Shown in pieces: positions 20,176-29,671 of a DNA stretch of 64,000 nt (position 1 is the stretch's first letter; the number at the start of each line of letters is the position of its first letter). Origin of the DNA: Nocardia speluncae NBRC 108251 (GTDB lineage Bacteria > Actinomycetota > Actinomycetes > Mycobacteriales > Mycobacteriaceae); assembly GCF_001613245.1 (NCBI RefSeq), contig NZ_BDBZ01000001.1, positions 372,001 to 436,000 of the forward strand. Direction: 5' to 3'. The notes under the pieces are model-generated. The model saw only the letters and a program-made list of their open reading frames with translations, searched no databases and had not been told where the DNA came from. Both the position numbers and the translations under genes were made by a program.

Positions 20176-21627
20176 CTACTCCGGTGCCTGGAATCCGCCG
20201 ATCTTCTGCTCGAGCAATTCGGCCAGCCGCAGCGGGGTGCGGTCCTCGAACATCGGACCGATCAGCTGCACACCCACCGGCAGACCTTCGGGCGACCGGC
20301 CCGCAGGTATGGCGGTGGCAGGCAGCCCGGGCATAGTGGCCACACCGGCCCAGACGAGCTGGTCGAAGTACGGGTACCCGACGCCGTCGATATCGATGTG
20401 CCGGTCCTCCAGACCTCCGCTGTGGTCGTGCGGAAACGCGGGAGTCGGTGTAATCGGACACACCACAGCATCGAACTCGGTGAACAGCTGCCGCCAGCGG
20501 TGACGGTGCAACTCACGACCGTTGTCAGCCTCGACCCAATCGCGGTGGCGCAGCACCATGCCGCGCAGCCGCGCCGCATCGAGACTCCCGTCGTCCGCGG
20601 TCAGGGTGGCGGCACGGGCCTGCAACTGTTCGTACACGTCGACGGAAAGACCGGCTGCGGCGTTCGACAGCATCAACCGCATATAGAGCGTCGCAGCTTC
20701 GGCCGGATCGGGCAGCAGCGGACTGCGCCGTACGATACGGGCCCCCTCCTCCGCAAGGGCGTCGGCGACCCGGTTCACGCCTGCTCGCACCGCCGATCCG
20801 GTCGGAATGAGCGGATGGTCCTCGACGACCAGGACACGGAAATCCGATAACCGCTCGTGGCGGGCGGGCGGCAGTGCGACCCTGTAGGCGACGCCGTGGG
20901 TCAGCGGGTCCGGTCCGGCCATCACGTCGAGCAGCAGCGCCAGGTCGCGGGCGGTACGCGCCATCGGGCCGACCACAGCCAGATCGAGGTCGATCGGCAA
21001 GGCCGGCGCAGGCGGCGCGACCATGCCACGCGTCGGCGCCAGTCCGAGTGTCGGCTTATGTGCGTAGACACCGCAGAAATGCGCCGGGGTGCGCAGTGAA
21101 CCGGCGAGATCGGACCCAATGGAGAGCGCACCGAATCCGGCCGCCAGCGCCGCCGCCGAACCGCCGGAGGACCCACCCGACGTACGGGCGTGATCCCACG
21201 GATTGTTGGTCGTGCCATAGATCTCGTTGAAGCTCTGGATATCCCGCAGCATCAACGGCACATTGGTCTTCCCGAGGAGCACTGCACCGGCTGCCTTCAA
21301 CCGCGACACCTGTACCGCGTCCTCGGCCGGCACATAGTCCCGCTGCGCCGGCATGCCCCAGGTCGTAGGCAACCCGGCGATGTTGTAGCACTCCTTGACC
21401 GTCACCGGAATTCCGAGCAACGGCCGATCCTCGCCGCGGGTGCGTGCCCGGTCGGCATCGAGTGCGGCGGCCCGCGCCCGATCGAAATCTCGCACACAGA
21501 TCGCGTTGATCACGGTGTCGTCACGCTCGATACGAGCGATCGCCTCCTCGGTCAGCTCTACCGAGGTCACCGCACCGGCACGCAAGGCGGCCGCGAGCTC
21601 TTCGGCCGACTGAAAATTCCACTCCAT
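20176..21627 (-). CDS. Amidase (amidase-signature family)
   Basis: 483 residues. The Ser-cisSer-Lys triad is readable: Lys78 in VTVKECYN, the cis-Ser in TSGGSSGGS (149-157) and the nucleophile about Ser177 in IGSDLAGSLR. The family hydrolyses amides of very diverse substrates. The start (MEWNFQSAEE) has only a weak site; the frame stays open upstream without a better one. The box CTGCATACA lies 44 nt before this start, so the GntR regulators of the neighbouring island may control it. Probably cytoplasmic; no signal peptide. Confidence 0.92.
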   Translation of the reverse strand: MEWNFQSAEELAAALRAGAVTSVELTEEAIARIERDDTVINAICVRDFDRARAAALDADRARTRGEDRPLLGIPVTVKECYNIAGLPTTWGMPAQRDYVPAEDAVQVSRLKAAGAVLLGKTNVPLMLRDIQSFNEIYGTTNNPWDHARTSGGSSGGSAAALAAGFGALSIGSDLAGSLRTPAHFCGVYAHKPTLGLAPTRGMVAPPAPALPIDLDLAVVGPMARTARDLALLLDVMAGPDPLTHGVAYRVALPPARHERLSDFRVLVVEDHPLIPTGSAVRAGVNRVADALAEEGARIVRRSPLLPDPAEAATLYMRLMLSNAAAGLSVDVYEQLQARAATLTADDGSLDAARLRGMVLRHRDWVEADNGRELHRHRWRQLFTEFDAVVCPITPTPAFPHDHSGGLEDRHIDIDGVGYPYFDQLVWAGVATMPGLPATAIPAGRSPEGLPVGVQLIGPMFEDRTPLRLAELLEQKIGGFQAPE

Positions 21628-22355
21628 GCACTCGACGGTATTGGCCTGCCATAGAGGACATAAAACGCCGCTGCATACAACGGGAACGTCGAACCGACCA
21701 TCTGTGGTGGGAAGCCACGCACTCGTTGCGTCATCGAGGACGGTCCGACTCCAGGTCACAGCGTCGACAGTGGGCCGGCTCCCTCCGTGCAGGGCACGAA
21801 GTCCCACGTCGCGCAACGGGATAGATGTCTCACGACCATCCTGTTCCGCTCCGTCCACGGACTGTTCATCCGACCCTCGCTGCGATTCCGGCGGCCCGCG
21901 CCCACTCCCCCCAACATGTACGACGGAACCGACTCTCGGACCTGCACTTCGAGTTCTGATAGGAAGCCTCTTCCTTTGTCTTTTCTATCTTTTGGTTGTG
22001 GGTGCAACGGGACCACACATTGAAAGCACACATGGTTAGATGCGCATATCGTCGTATGGAGATTATTTTTCATCGGGCCTGACAGCTCGAGGTTCAGGCT
22101 GTTCCGGGATCTCGGCCGAACTTCGCGGCCCTGCGTTCACACCGCGTCCCCGGGGGCTCCGCATTCCGCGGGCGTCCCTCCCCTACGTACCCGTCCCGGG
22201 CTGCGGCGCAGCGCCGGAGTGAGTGACCGAACCGGAGCGCTCCCCCGCCAGGGATCAACGTAGTTGTCGCCGAATACCGCGCGGATATGGGAGTACCCGC
22301 AGCCCGGGGGTGCTATCGGTGATGGTGCCGGCCGTCGAGCGGTAGCATCCGGGGT
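21628..22355. other. 728-nt divergent region, partly AT-rich, no gene seen
   Basis: It lies between the amidase and the DDN-like gene. It holds CTGCATACA at 21671-21679 next to the amidase. Between about 21955 and 22080 base composition drops well below the neighbourhood, with T-runs and ATTATTTTTCATC. No frame has both a ribosome site and a recognisable product. Confidence 0.55.
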
Positions 22356-22766
22356 ATGGCGCTCGCACCAGGAACTTGGCCCCGCCCGCTGCTGCGCGCG
22401 ATTCGTATCTCGAACAAGTACCTGCTCAACCCGGTGATGGGCGCGTTTGCCGGGCAAAAGAATTCCTATGCGGCCGCTATCCGGCATACCGGCAGAAAGT
22501 CGGGCAGACAGTACTCCACGCCGATCGGAGCAGACCGCGTACAGGACGGGTTCATCATTCCCCTGGCCTACGGCACCCGAGTGGATTGGCTACAGAACAT
22601 GCTTGCCACCGGGCAGGCGACAATGTCGGTCGAAGGCGAAACCCGGGACGTGACGGAACCCGAAGTGATCGACGCGGCAACAGCCTTGCCGATGCTCTCG
22701 TCGAAGCGACGGCGGACGTTCGAACGGATAGGGATCGCCCAATTCCTCAGGGTGAAGCTCGTCTGA
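22356..22766 (+). CDS. F420/deazaflavin-dependent nitroreductase-like (DDN family) protein
   Basis: 136 residues. HTGRKSGRQYSTPIGA near 46 and the following GFIIPLAYG and WLQNMLATGQ are the core of the split beta-barrel DDN/DUF385 family, whose members reduce nitro groups, quinones or enones with F420H2 in actinobacteria. The N-terminal amphipathic helix is short. It stands alone; its neighbours are on the other strand. Substrate unknown. Confidence 0.88.
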   Translation: MALAPGTWPRPLLRAIRISNKYLLNPVMGAFAGQKNSYAAAIRHTGRKSGRQYSTPIGADRVQDGFIIPLAYGTRVDWLQNMLATGQATMSVEGETRDVTEPEVIDAATALPMLSSKRRRTFERIGIAQFLRVKLV

Positions 22767-23060
22767 GGCATTCTCTGAATATTTGGGCCGATAGTCACGG
22801 TGTGTATCGGATCCGGCGGCGCGGGCGGAAGGTGAGCGAGTCGTCATCGATGACCTGGGCCGGCCGCCTTGATTGCCCGGCGCGGGCGCAGGGCGGCACT
22901 CGCACCGGTTTCGGCTCCGCCCTGCGCTACACCGCAGAAACCGGCACCTACCGCGACACCCCCGTGGACGCGACCCGGCGGCAGCTGGAAAACGCCGACC
23001 CTGCCGCACAGCCACCGCTGGATGTCAACCGGAAACCCGAAATCCGCCCGCCGCCAGTGA
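22767..23060. other. 294-nt gap between convergent genes
   Basis: The rightward frame through 22855-23110 is open and Pro/Arg-rich but has no ribosome site and no recognisable product. I see no gene; a decayed fragment is possible. Confidence 0.4.
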
Positions 23061-23903
23061 TCAGCGCGCCGGAGCCGGTGAGGGGTCGGGACATGACGCG
23101 GACCGCCTGTCGTCGTAGCGGTGGATCGGTTCGTCGTCACGGGAACGCCGGGATCCCGGCCCGGCGGCTACCGGGGCGGGTCGCCGGCCGAGTGTCAGGG
23201 CGATTTCCCGGGCTGCGGAGGCCACCAGCGGGGCTGCCCGCTCGAACGGTGCGGTGTCGGCGGGCCCGCAGACCGATAGTGCGGCCAAGGGACCGCGGGT
23301 GCCGCGGATGGCGGCGCCTGCGCAGGCCAGACCCCGGAAGGCTTCGCTCCAGTCGAAAGCCAGACCGCGGCGCCGCACGAGATTGAGTTCCCGGTGCAGT
23401 GCGGTGATCTCGCCGATCGTGCGTTCGGTGCACCGATGCAGTCGCTGACCGTACATGCCGTCCACCCATTCGGGGGCGAGGAACGCGAGCATGGATTTTC
23501 CGCAGGCCGTCGCATAGGCGGGCCCGCGGCCGCCGATCCGTGACGGCAGCGTCGACGCGTCACGACCACCGACTTTGTCGAGGTAGACGTTTTCACCTCC
23601 TTCCAGCACGGCGAGGTGGACGACCATCCCGGTCTGCATGTGCAGGTCCTGCAATACGGGGGCCGCGGCCGCGCGGATCGCGCTGTAGCCTTCGGAGATT
23701 CCGCCCATTCGCAGCGCGCGGCGCCCGATGGTGTAGCCGAAGGGGGTGTGTTCCACCCACTGGAGCCGGACCAGCTGTTTCAGGATGCGGTGCACCGTCG
23801 AACGAGGTAGTTGTGACCGGCGGCTGATTTCCTCCAGGGTCAGGCGGGAGGTGCGGTCGTCGAAGACATCGAGGATTACGGTGATCCGTTCGATCATTGC
23901 CAT
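23061..23903 (-). CDS. IclR-family transcriptional regulator
   Basis: 280 residues. The N-terminal winged helix has LTLEEISRRSQLPRSTVHRILKQL, then the IclR effector domain with PVLQDLHMQTGMVVHLAVLEGG and AYATACGKSMLAFL. The last 35 residues, Arg/Pro/Asp-rich, go beyond the usual end of the family. It starts 19 nt after the distal ATPase gene of the importer and reads the same way, so it is probably the last gene of that operon and may sense the imported compound. Confidence 0.92.
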   Translation of the reverse strand: MAMIERITVILDVFDDRTSRLTLEEISRRSQLPRSTVHRILKQLVRLQWVEHTPFGYTIGRRALRMGGISEGYSAIRAAAAPVLQDLHMQTGMVVHLAVLEGGENVYLDKVGGRDASTLPSRIGGRGPAYATACGKSMLAFLAPEWVDGMYGQRLHRCTERTIGEITALHRELNLVRRRGLAFDWSEAFRGLACAGAAIRGTRGPLAALSVCGPADTAPFERAAPLVASAAREIALTLGRRPAPVAAGPGSRRSRDDEPIHRYDDRRSASCPDPSPAPAR

Positions 23904-23922
23904 GATGTTTTCCGCGGCCGGG

Positions 23923-24726
23923 TCAGTGCCGCGCGCTACGCGGGACGGGTACGGGGATGGCTGCCAATAGTTTTTGCGTGTACTCCTGCTGGGGGTTGTG
24001 GTAGATGTCCTCGACGGTGCCCGATTCGACGACTCTGCCGCCTGCCATTACCAGGACCCGGTCGGCGATCACTTCGATCAGTGCGAGGTCGTGGCAGACG
24101 AAGAGGTAGGCCAATCCGAGTTCCTCCTGGAGGTCGCGTAGCAGGTTGAGTACTTGGGACCGAACGGATACGTCGAGGGCGGCGACGGGTTCGTCGCAGA
24201 CGATCATTTTGGGTTTCAGGGTGAGTGCGCGGGCGATCGCGACGCGTTGCAGCTGTCCGCCGGACAGTTCGGCCGGGTAGCGGGCGAGGTAGCGGTCGCC
24301 GATACCGACCTTGTCCAGCAGGGTTCGTACGGTGGCGGTGCGGGTTTTGCGGTCGAGGCCGGTGTGGACGACGAGTGGTTCGGCGACCGCGTCGAGGATG
24401 CTCATGCGGGGGTCGAGTGAGCTGTGCGGGTCTTGGAAGATCATTTGCATGCCGCGGCGCAGGGCCCGGAGCTGGGTGGGTGTGGCGGCGCGTACATCTT
24501 GGCCATCGAAGGCGATACTGCCGGTGTCGGGTTCGATCAGTCGCAGCACGATTCTGCCGACGGTCGATTTCCCGGCCCCGGATTCGCCGACCACCGCGAG
24601 GCATTCGCCGGTGCCGAGGTGGAAGGAGACGTTCTGCACGGCGTGGGTCCAGCCGGTGCGGCGGCCGAGGAAATCGCGGCCTGTCGAGAACGACTTCGAA
24701 ATATCGGATACCTCGAGCAGGCTCAT
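23923..24726 (-). CDS. Oligopeptide-type ABC importer ATPase, OppF/DppF-like
   Basis: 267 residues. Walker A GESGAGKST, Q-loop QMIFQDPHSSLDP, signature LSGGQLQRVAIARAL, Walker B MIVCDEP and switch His in FVCHDLALI are all present, so the site is complete. QDPHSSLDPR is characteristic of the F-type subunit, although it is shorter than usual at the C-terminus. The ATG overlaps the stop of the partner ATPase gene (ATGA, 24723-24726). Confidence 0.93.
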   Translation of the reverse strand: MSLLEVSDISKSFSTGRDFLGRRTGWTHAVQNVSFHLGTGECLAVVGESGAGKSTVGRIVLRLIEPDTGSIAFDGQDVRAATPTQLRALRRGMQMIFQDPHSSLDPRMSILDAVAEPLVVHTGLDRKTRTATVRTLLDKVGIGDRYLARYPAELSGGQLQRVAIARALTLKPKMIVCDEPVAALDVSVRSQVLNLLRDLQEELGLAYLFVCHDLALIEVIADRVLVMAGGRVVESGTVEDIYHNPQQEYTQKLLAAIPVPVPRSARH

Positions 24727-25772
24727 GGTTGCTGCACTCCTTGTAGTTCGATCTCGGTGGTGCGCAGGCACCGCGCGGTGCTCCGGTCCCCGGTGGGGAT
24801 GGTCGCCGGGTGGGTGGTGTCGCACAGTCCGGACCGGGCGTGTGGGCAGCGTTCCCGGAACCGGCATCCGGGCGGCCATTCGCCCGCGACCGGTACTCGG
24901 CCTTCGATGGCAGTGAGGCGCCTGTCGCGGTTGCGGCCCGGGTGCGGGATGGAGGCCAGCAGGCCGGCGGTGTACGGGTGGCGGGGTGTGTAGAACAGGT
25001 CTTCGGCGTCGGCTTCTTCGATTACTTCGCCCGCGTACATGACGACCACGCGCCGACACAGTTCGGCGACCACAGCGAGGTCGTGGGTGATGAACAACAG
25101 CCCGATGCCGGTCTGTTCTTGCAGGTCCCGTAGGAGCTGGAGGATGGTTTCCTGCACTGTGACGTCGAGTGCGGTAGTGGGTTCGTCGGCGATGAGCAGC
25201 CGCGGGTTGCAAGCCATGACCATGGCGATCATGACGCGCTGGCACATTCCGCCGCTGAAGGCGTGCGGATATTCGCGGGCCCGTTCGGCGGCGCGCGGTA
25301 CCTGGACCAGCTCGAGCATTTCCACCGCGCGGGCCATGGCGGCCCGGCGATCCAGGCCGAGGTGTCTGCGGACCGATTCGGCGATCTGGTCGCCCACTGT
25401 GTAGGCGGGGTTGAGGCTGCGGATGGGCTGCTGGAAGATCATGCCCATCCCGGTGCCCCGTAGTGTGCGCCATTCGCGGGGCGGGAGCGCGGTGAGGTCG
25501 CGGCCTTCGAATTCCACGGAGCCGCCGGATATGCGGCCGCCGGTGTGCGCGGTCAGCCCCATGACTGCCAGGGAGGACACGGTTTTCCCGGAGCCGGATT
25601 CGCCGACCAGGGCCACTGATTCGCCGGCGCCGACGTCGAAGGAGGCGCCGTCGACGACGGTGGTCCAGCGGCCGCGGCCGGCAGGGAATTGCACGGTGAG
25701 GTCGCGGACCCGCAGCAGGGTGCCGGCGGGAGCGTCTTGCGGCAGCTGGAGTTCGTTAGTTGCTACTGCCAT
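24723..25772 (-). CDS. Oligopeptide-type ABC importer ATPase, OppD/DppD-like
   Basis: 349 residues. Walker A GESGSGKT, FQQPIRSLNP Q-loop, signature FSGGMCQRVMIA, Walker B LLIADEPTTALD. The C-terminal extension has the CRFRERCPHARSGLC cysteine cluster found in peptide-importer ATPases, which can hold an iron-sulphur cluster. GAGGAG lies 6 nt before the ATG. It overlaps the permease gene upstream by 17 nt. Confidence 0.94.
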   Translation of the reverse strand: MAVATNELQLPQDAPAGTLLRVRDLTVQFPAGRGRWTTVVDGASFDVGAGESVALVGESGSGKTVSSLAVMGLTAHTGGRISGGSVEFEGRDLTALPPREWRTLRGTGMGMIFQQPIRSLNPAYTVGDQIAESVRRHLGLDRRAAMARAVEMLELVQVPRAAERAREYPHAFSGGMCQRVMIAMVMACNPRLLIADEPTTALDVTVQETILQLLRDLQEQTGIGLLFITHDLAVVAELCRRVVVMYAGEVIEEADAEDLFYTPRHPYTAGLLASIPHPGRNRDRRLTAIEGRVPVAGEWPPGCRFRERCPHARSGLCDTTHPATIPTGDRSTARCLRTTEIELQGVQQP

Positions 25773-26640
25773 TGCGGCTCCTCGTCAGGGCTCGGCGCAC
25801 ACCGTCACCGAGGTAGGTGAATGCGAGCACGGTCAGGAAGATCATCACGCCCGGTGGCCACACCAGGTGCGGGGCGAGTTGCATATTCGATGCGGCGGTG
25901 CTGAGCATCGACCCCCAGCTCGCGGCCGGGGCCTTCGCGCCGAGGCCCAGGAAACTCAGGCTCGCCTCGGCGGCGACGGCGGTGCCCAGGGACACCGAGA
26001 TGACCAGGACGATCGGGGGCATCACATTCGGCAGGATGTGCCGGGTGATGATCCGCGACGGCTTGCACCCCAAGGCGACGGAGGCCTCGATATAGGTGTC
26101 GCCGCGGACGTCCATCGTCGAGGCTCGGGCGACGCGGAAGAACCGGGGCGCCATCACCAGGCCCACCGCGAACATCGCGTTGGTGATTCCGGAGCCCAGG
26201 ACCGCGACGATCGTGATGGCCAGAACCAGGGACGGGGCGCTCATCAGGGCTTCCATGAGCCGGGTGAGCAGGGTGTCCACCCAGCCGCCGCGATAGCCGG
26301 CGATCACGCCGAGGGGCAGTCCGAGGATCAGTGCCAGCGCCACCGCCTGCAGGGCGGCCGTCAACGATATGCGGGCGCCGAAGATCAATCGGCTCAGCGC
26401 GTCGCGGCCGTAGTCGTCGGTACCGAGGAGGTGCCGGGCGTCGGGGGGTTGCAGGCGGTGCAGCAGGTCCTGGGTGTACGGATCGTGCGGGGCGATCCAG
26501 GGCGCGAAGATCGCGACGAGTATCAGCAGGGCGACGAACAGTGCCGCGGTCGCGGTGACGGGGCGGCGGCGTAGGAAGTCGAATACTCTGCGGCCGACCC
26601 CGGGCCGGGTGCCGGTGGCTGCCGGTGTGGTCGCGGTCAT
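25756..26640 (-). CDS. ABC importer permease, DppC-like
   Basis: 294 residues. It has an N-terminal membrane helix, then the APHDPYTQDLLHRLQPPDARHLLGTDDYGRDALSRLIFGARISL block that defines OppC/DppC, and the EAA loop EASVALGCKPSRIITRHILPNV. About six membrane segments. It overlaps the DppB-like gene by 4 nt (ATGA). Confidence 0.94.
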   Translation of the reverse strand: MTATTPAATGTRPGVGRRVFDFLRRRPVTATAALFVALLILVAIFAPWIAPHDPYTQDLLHRLQPPDARHLLGTDDYGRDALSRLIFGARISLTAALQAVALALILGLPLGVIAGYRGGWVDTLLTRLMEALMSAPSLVLAITIVAVLGSGITNAMFAVGLVMAPRFFRVARASTMDVRGDTYIEASVALGCKPSRIITRHILPNVMPPIVLVISVSLGTAVAAEASLSFLGLGAKAPAASWGSMLSTAASNMQLAPHLVWPPGVMIFLTVLAFTYLGDGVRRALTRSRNGSSN

Positions 26641-27578
26641 GAACGCACCTTCGGGTTGAAGTAGCCGTAGGAGATATCGACGAGCAGGTTGACGAGGATG
26701 ACGACGACCGTGGTGAACAGGACGAAACCGAGGAGCACCGGTACGTCGTGGTTCTGGACGCTGTTGACGGCCAGGCTGCCCAGGCCGGGCATGTTGTAGA
26801 TGATCTCGATGGTGACTGCGCCGCCGAGTACTTCGGAGACCCGGAAGCCCAGTACGGTCACCACGGGGATACAGGCGTTCTTGAGCCCGTGTTTGCCGAT
26901 CACGCTTGCTCGTGACAGTCCGCGGGCTTCGGCGTTGAGGATGTAGTCACTGCCGAGGACCTGGCCGAGCGCCGACCGCAATTGCAGTGTCACCTCGGCG
27001 GCGGGCAGCAGCGCCAAGGCCACCCCGGGCAGCACGAGGTGCTGGAACCACGGCACGACCCCCTCCGATATCGGCACATAGCCGAACGCGGGAAATATCT
27101 GATGCGTGACCGCGAACAGCAGGACCAGGACCAGTCCGAACCAGAAGGCGGGGATGGCGATCGCCACCGAAGCCAGGGCGTTGATCCCCCGGTCGACAAC
27201 ACCGCCGGGCCGCAGTGCGCCCAGGATGCCCAGGACCAGGCCGATCGTCACGGCCAGCACTATCGCGAACAACACCAGCGACAGGGTCGTGGCCATTCGC
27301 CGCAGCAGCAGTTCGGTCACCGTCTGGTTGGACCACAGCGACATACCGAGGTCGCCGCGTAACGCCGACCCGACCCAGTCCAGGTAGCGCACGAAGACGT
27401 TCTCGTCGAGGTTGAGGTTCTCGCGTAGTTCTCGCAACCGTTTCGGTGTCGCGTTCTCCCCCGCCAGCACCACCGCCGGATCGCCCGGAGCCAGGTCCAT
27501 CAACAGAAATATCAACAACGGAACGATCAGTAGCAGCGGAATCGCCGCCAGTAACCGCTGCCCGGCATAACGCAGCAC
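26637..27578 (-). CDS. ABC importer permease, DppB-like
   Basis: 313 residues. LIFLLMDLAPGDP near the N-terminus, GDLGMSLWSNQTV and the EAA loop EARGLSRASVIGKHGLKNACIPVV are typical of OppB/DppB; about six membrane helices. GTG start with GAGGAG 5 nt upstream, 25 nt after the binding-protein gene. Confidence 0.94.
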   Translation of the reverse strand: MLRYAGQRLLAAIPLLLIVPLLIFLLMDLAPGDPAVVLAGENATPKRLRELRENLNLDENVFVRYLDWVGSALRGDLGMSLWSNQTVTELLLRRMATTLSLVLFAIVLAVTIGLVLGILGALRPGGVVDRGINALASVAIAIPAFWFGLVLVLLFAVTHQIFPAFGYVPISEGVVPWFQHLVLPGVALALLPAAEVTLQLRSALGQVLGSDYILNAEARGLSRASVIGKHGLKNACIPVVTVLGFRVSEVLGGAVTIEIIYNMPGLGSLAVNSVQNHDVPVLLGFVLFTTVVVILVNLLVDISYGYFNPKVRS

Positions 27579-27603
27579 AGGATCTCCTCATACTTCCGGC
27601 GGA

Positions 27604-29178
27604 CTATTTGGTCATTGCCACATGGCGAATATCGAAGATTCCGAGATCCGCCCATGGGATGTCTTGTGCGCCGACGACCTGGCTGGTGAACAGTGTGGCG
27701 TTGGTCTGATTGCAGATCGGGACGAACATGGCTTCTTTCAGCGTGAGGTCCCATGCCTGGTGGTACAGCGGGGCGCGCTGTGTGTCTGTCAGGGTGGGGT
27801 CGGCTGCCCGGGTCGTCAGATCCCGGATCTGCTGATTACCGTTGGCGAGGGCGTAGGCACCGAACAGGAAGGTGTTCACGGTTTCCGCGGGATCGACCTT
27901 CGCGTTGAAACTGTTGGCCACCATCGAGGGGAAATCGCCGGCGATATAGCGGGGTTCGTTCTGCGTGTTGGGGACCGGGTTGAGGTCGGTGTCGATACCG
28001 GCCTGCGACAGGGTCGATTGCAGGACGTTCGCGGTGTTCTCGGTGTTGGTGCCGGCGGCGAAGGTCAGTGCGATCTGCGCGCCGCCGGCTGCCTGCACCA
28101 GGGCCCTGGCCTTGTCCGGATCGTATTGATACGGGTAGGTGTAGTTTTCGTCCGCGGGCCAGCTGCCTGCTGGATAGAGCTGCCGGTGGGGTGTGCATGT
28201 TCCGGAGAACAGCGCGCTGACGGCCGCGGGGTCGATGGCGGCAGCCACGGCCTGCCGGACTTCCGGTTTCGCGAGATCACCGTCGGGCCGCATATACAGG
28301 CCGAGCACGTTGCGGAAGACGACCTCGTCGACGCCCAGAGTCCGGTTCCGCCCCAGCGTCTGGGCTTCGATGACTTCGTTTGCGGAACTGACCCAGCTCA
28401 GATCGGTCATTCCCGTTTTCATTCCGTTCAGCCGGGTCCGGGCGTCGGGGATCCATTCGAACTCGATCCCGGCGAGCCGGCCGGCCTTCGGATCCCAGTT
28501 GGGGCCGCCGCCGGCTCGCGCCAGCGACAGCGATTCCTCGGGCACGTACTCGGTGACCACATAGCCGCCGGAGCCGGAGCCGCCCGGATCGTTGCGGATA
28601 TCGGTTCCCGCGGCGATCGTTTCCGGGCTGACCATCATTCCGACGTTGGTGCTGAACACCCCTGGCAGTTCCACGCCGGTACCGGGACGCAAATGCAGGC
28701 GGGCGGTGGAGTTGTCGACCTCCTCGACCGAGGTGATGTTCCGCAGGGCGTCGGCGACCGTGCTGCCTTCCATGTTCTGGCCTCGGTGAATATTCGCGGC
28801 CACGGCTGCGGCGTCGAAGGCCGCACCGTCGTGGAAGGAGACATCGGTGCGGAGTTTCAACTCCAGATACGATCCGTCCCCGGCGAACTGCCATGATTTC
28901 GCCAGTCCCGGAATCAGCTTCCCGTCTTTGTCGACGGTGGTGAGCCGGTCGAAGACAACGGTCAAATACCCCCAGCCGCCGTAGCTGGTCTGCAGGTAGG
29001 GGTCCAGGTTCCTGGTAGGCGAGCTGCTGGTGATCCGCAGGATGGCGTCCGGATCGATTTCTCCGATCGGGCCGCCGAAACCGCCGTCGATGGGTCCGCC
29101 CCCGCAACCGGACACGATCAGCGTCGCCACGGCCGCGGCCATCAGATGCCGGGCACGGCGAAACCTTCTGCGGTTCAT
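27604..29178 (-). CDS. Extracellular solute-binding lipoprotein (family 5) of the ABC importer
   Basis: 524 residues. An n-region RRRFRRAR, hydrophobic stretch and lipobox VSGC give a lipid anchor at Cys25. The mature part has the family 5 landmarks YLTVVFDRLTTVDKDGKLIPGLAKSW, FHDGAAFDAAAV and RQAVAAAIDP. These proteins capture peptides, nickel, opines or other ligands; the ligand here cannot be told. AGGA lies 6 nt before the ATG. The transcript probably begins about 460 nt upstream, near 29637. Confidence 0.94.
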   Translation of the reverse strand: MNRRRFRRARHLMAAAVATLIVSGCGGGPIDGGFGGPIGEIDPDAILRITSSSPTRNLDPYLQTSYGGWGYLTVVFDRLTTVDKDGKLIPGLAKSWQFAGDGSYLELKLRTDVSFHDGAAFDAAAVAANIHRGQNMEGSTVADALRNITSVEEVDNSTARLHLRPGTGVELPGVFSTNVGMMVSPETIAAGTDIRNDPGGSGSGGYVVTEYVPEESLSLARAGGGPNWDPKAGRLAGIEFEWIPDARTRLNGMKTGMTDLSWVSSANEVIEAQTLGRNRTLGVDEVVFRNVLGLYMRPDGDLAKPEVRQAVAAAIDPAAVSALFSGTCTPHRQLYPAGSWPADENYTYPYQYDPDKARALVQAAGGAQIALTFAAGTNTENTANVLQSTLSQAGIDTDLNPVPNTQNEPRYIAGDFPSMVANSFNAKVDPAETVNTFLFGAYALANGNQQIRDLTTRAADPTLTDTQRAPLYHQAWDLTLKEAMFVPICNQTNATLFTSQVVGAQDIPWADLGIFDIRHVAMTK

Positions 29179-29511
29179 AAAGTTCCTTTCACACAAGCTG
29201 TGAGCTTCGGGTCGGGCGGCCGGGGTGCGGGCTGCGCACATCGGGAATGGCCCGATCACGTGGGGATATCTGCCGGTAGGCGGCTGCTCGGGCCGCTGCT
29301 CGGGGTGTGGTGTCCGGCCGGGGTACGGGGCGGTGGGTCGCCGGACGTTCCGGGGTCGCGGCCGGTGTCCGCGCAGGTATGGATTCATGGTCCGTGGTCT
29401 GTGTTACCGCGGAGCCGAGAAGTCGCTGGGTTCCCGCGGTCCGGTGGCTACCGGAGGGGATTCACCGATGCGCCGGCCGGACCGGTGTCCGGGTATCGCG
29501 GGGGCCGCTCA

Positions 29512-29619
29512 TCACGATTCCGACTGCGGCCGGACGAGTTCGGGTCGGTCGCTGCGGCCGTCGTTGTGTCGTTGTGGGGAAACCGGCGGAATCACCGCAA
29601 TGAATGAACCGAGACCCAT
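29512..29619 (-). CDS. Putative 35-residue leader peptide of the importer operon
   Basis: AAGGAG ends 5 nt before the ATG, and a promoter-like sequence lies just upstream (29644-29671), so it would be the first frame translated on the importer transcript. The peptide begins MGLGSFIAVIPPVS and continues QRHNDGRSDR: a short hydrophobic N-terminus and a polar end. It ends 334 nt before the binding-protein start. It may act in attenuation or be a small secreted or membrane peptide. Not recognised. Confidence 0.4.
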   Translation of the reverse strand: MGLGSFIAVIPPVSPQRHNDGRSDRPELVRPQSES

Positions 29620-29643
29620 GCTCTCTCCTTGCATGCTGCTTGG

Positions 29644-29671
29644 TTATCAGCGCTCACCACAGAGGAACCAA
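29644..29671 (-). promoter_or_regulatory. Candidate promoter of the importer operon
   Basis: Reading leftward, TTGGTT (29666-29671) and TGATAA (29644-29649) are separated by 16 nt, a plausible -35/-10 pair. The expected start of transcription is about 29637, just before the leader ORF. Confidence 0.45.

Noticed and set aside
22376..23386. Open rightward frame covering the DDN-like gene and the IclR gene end
   Set aside because: No ribosome site, no family motif, and it runs through two well-supported genes in other frames.
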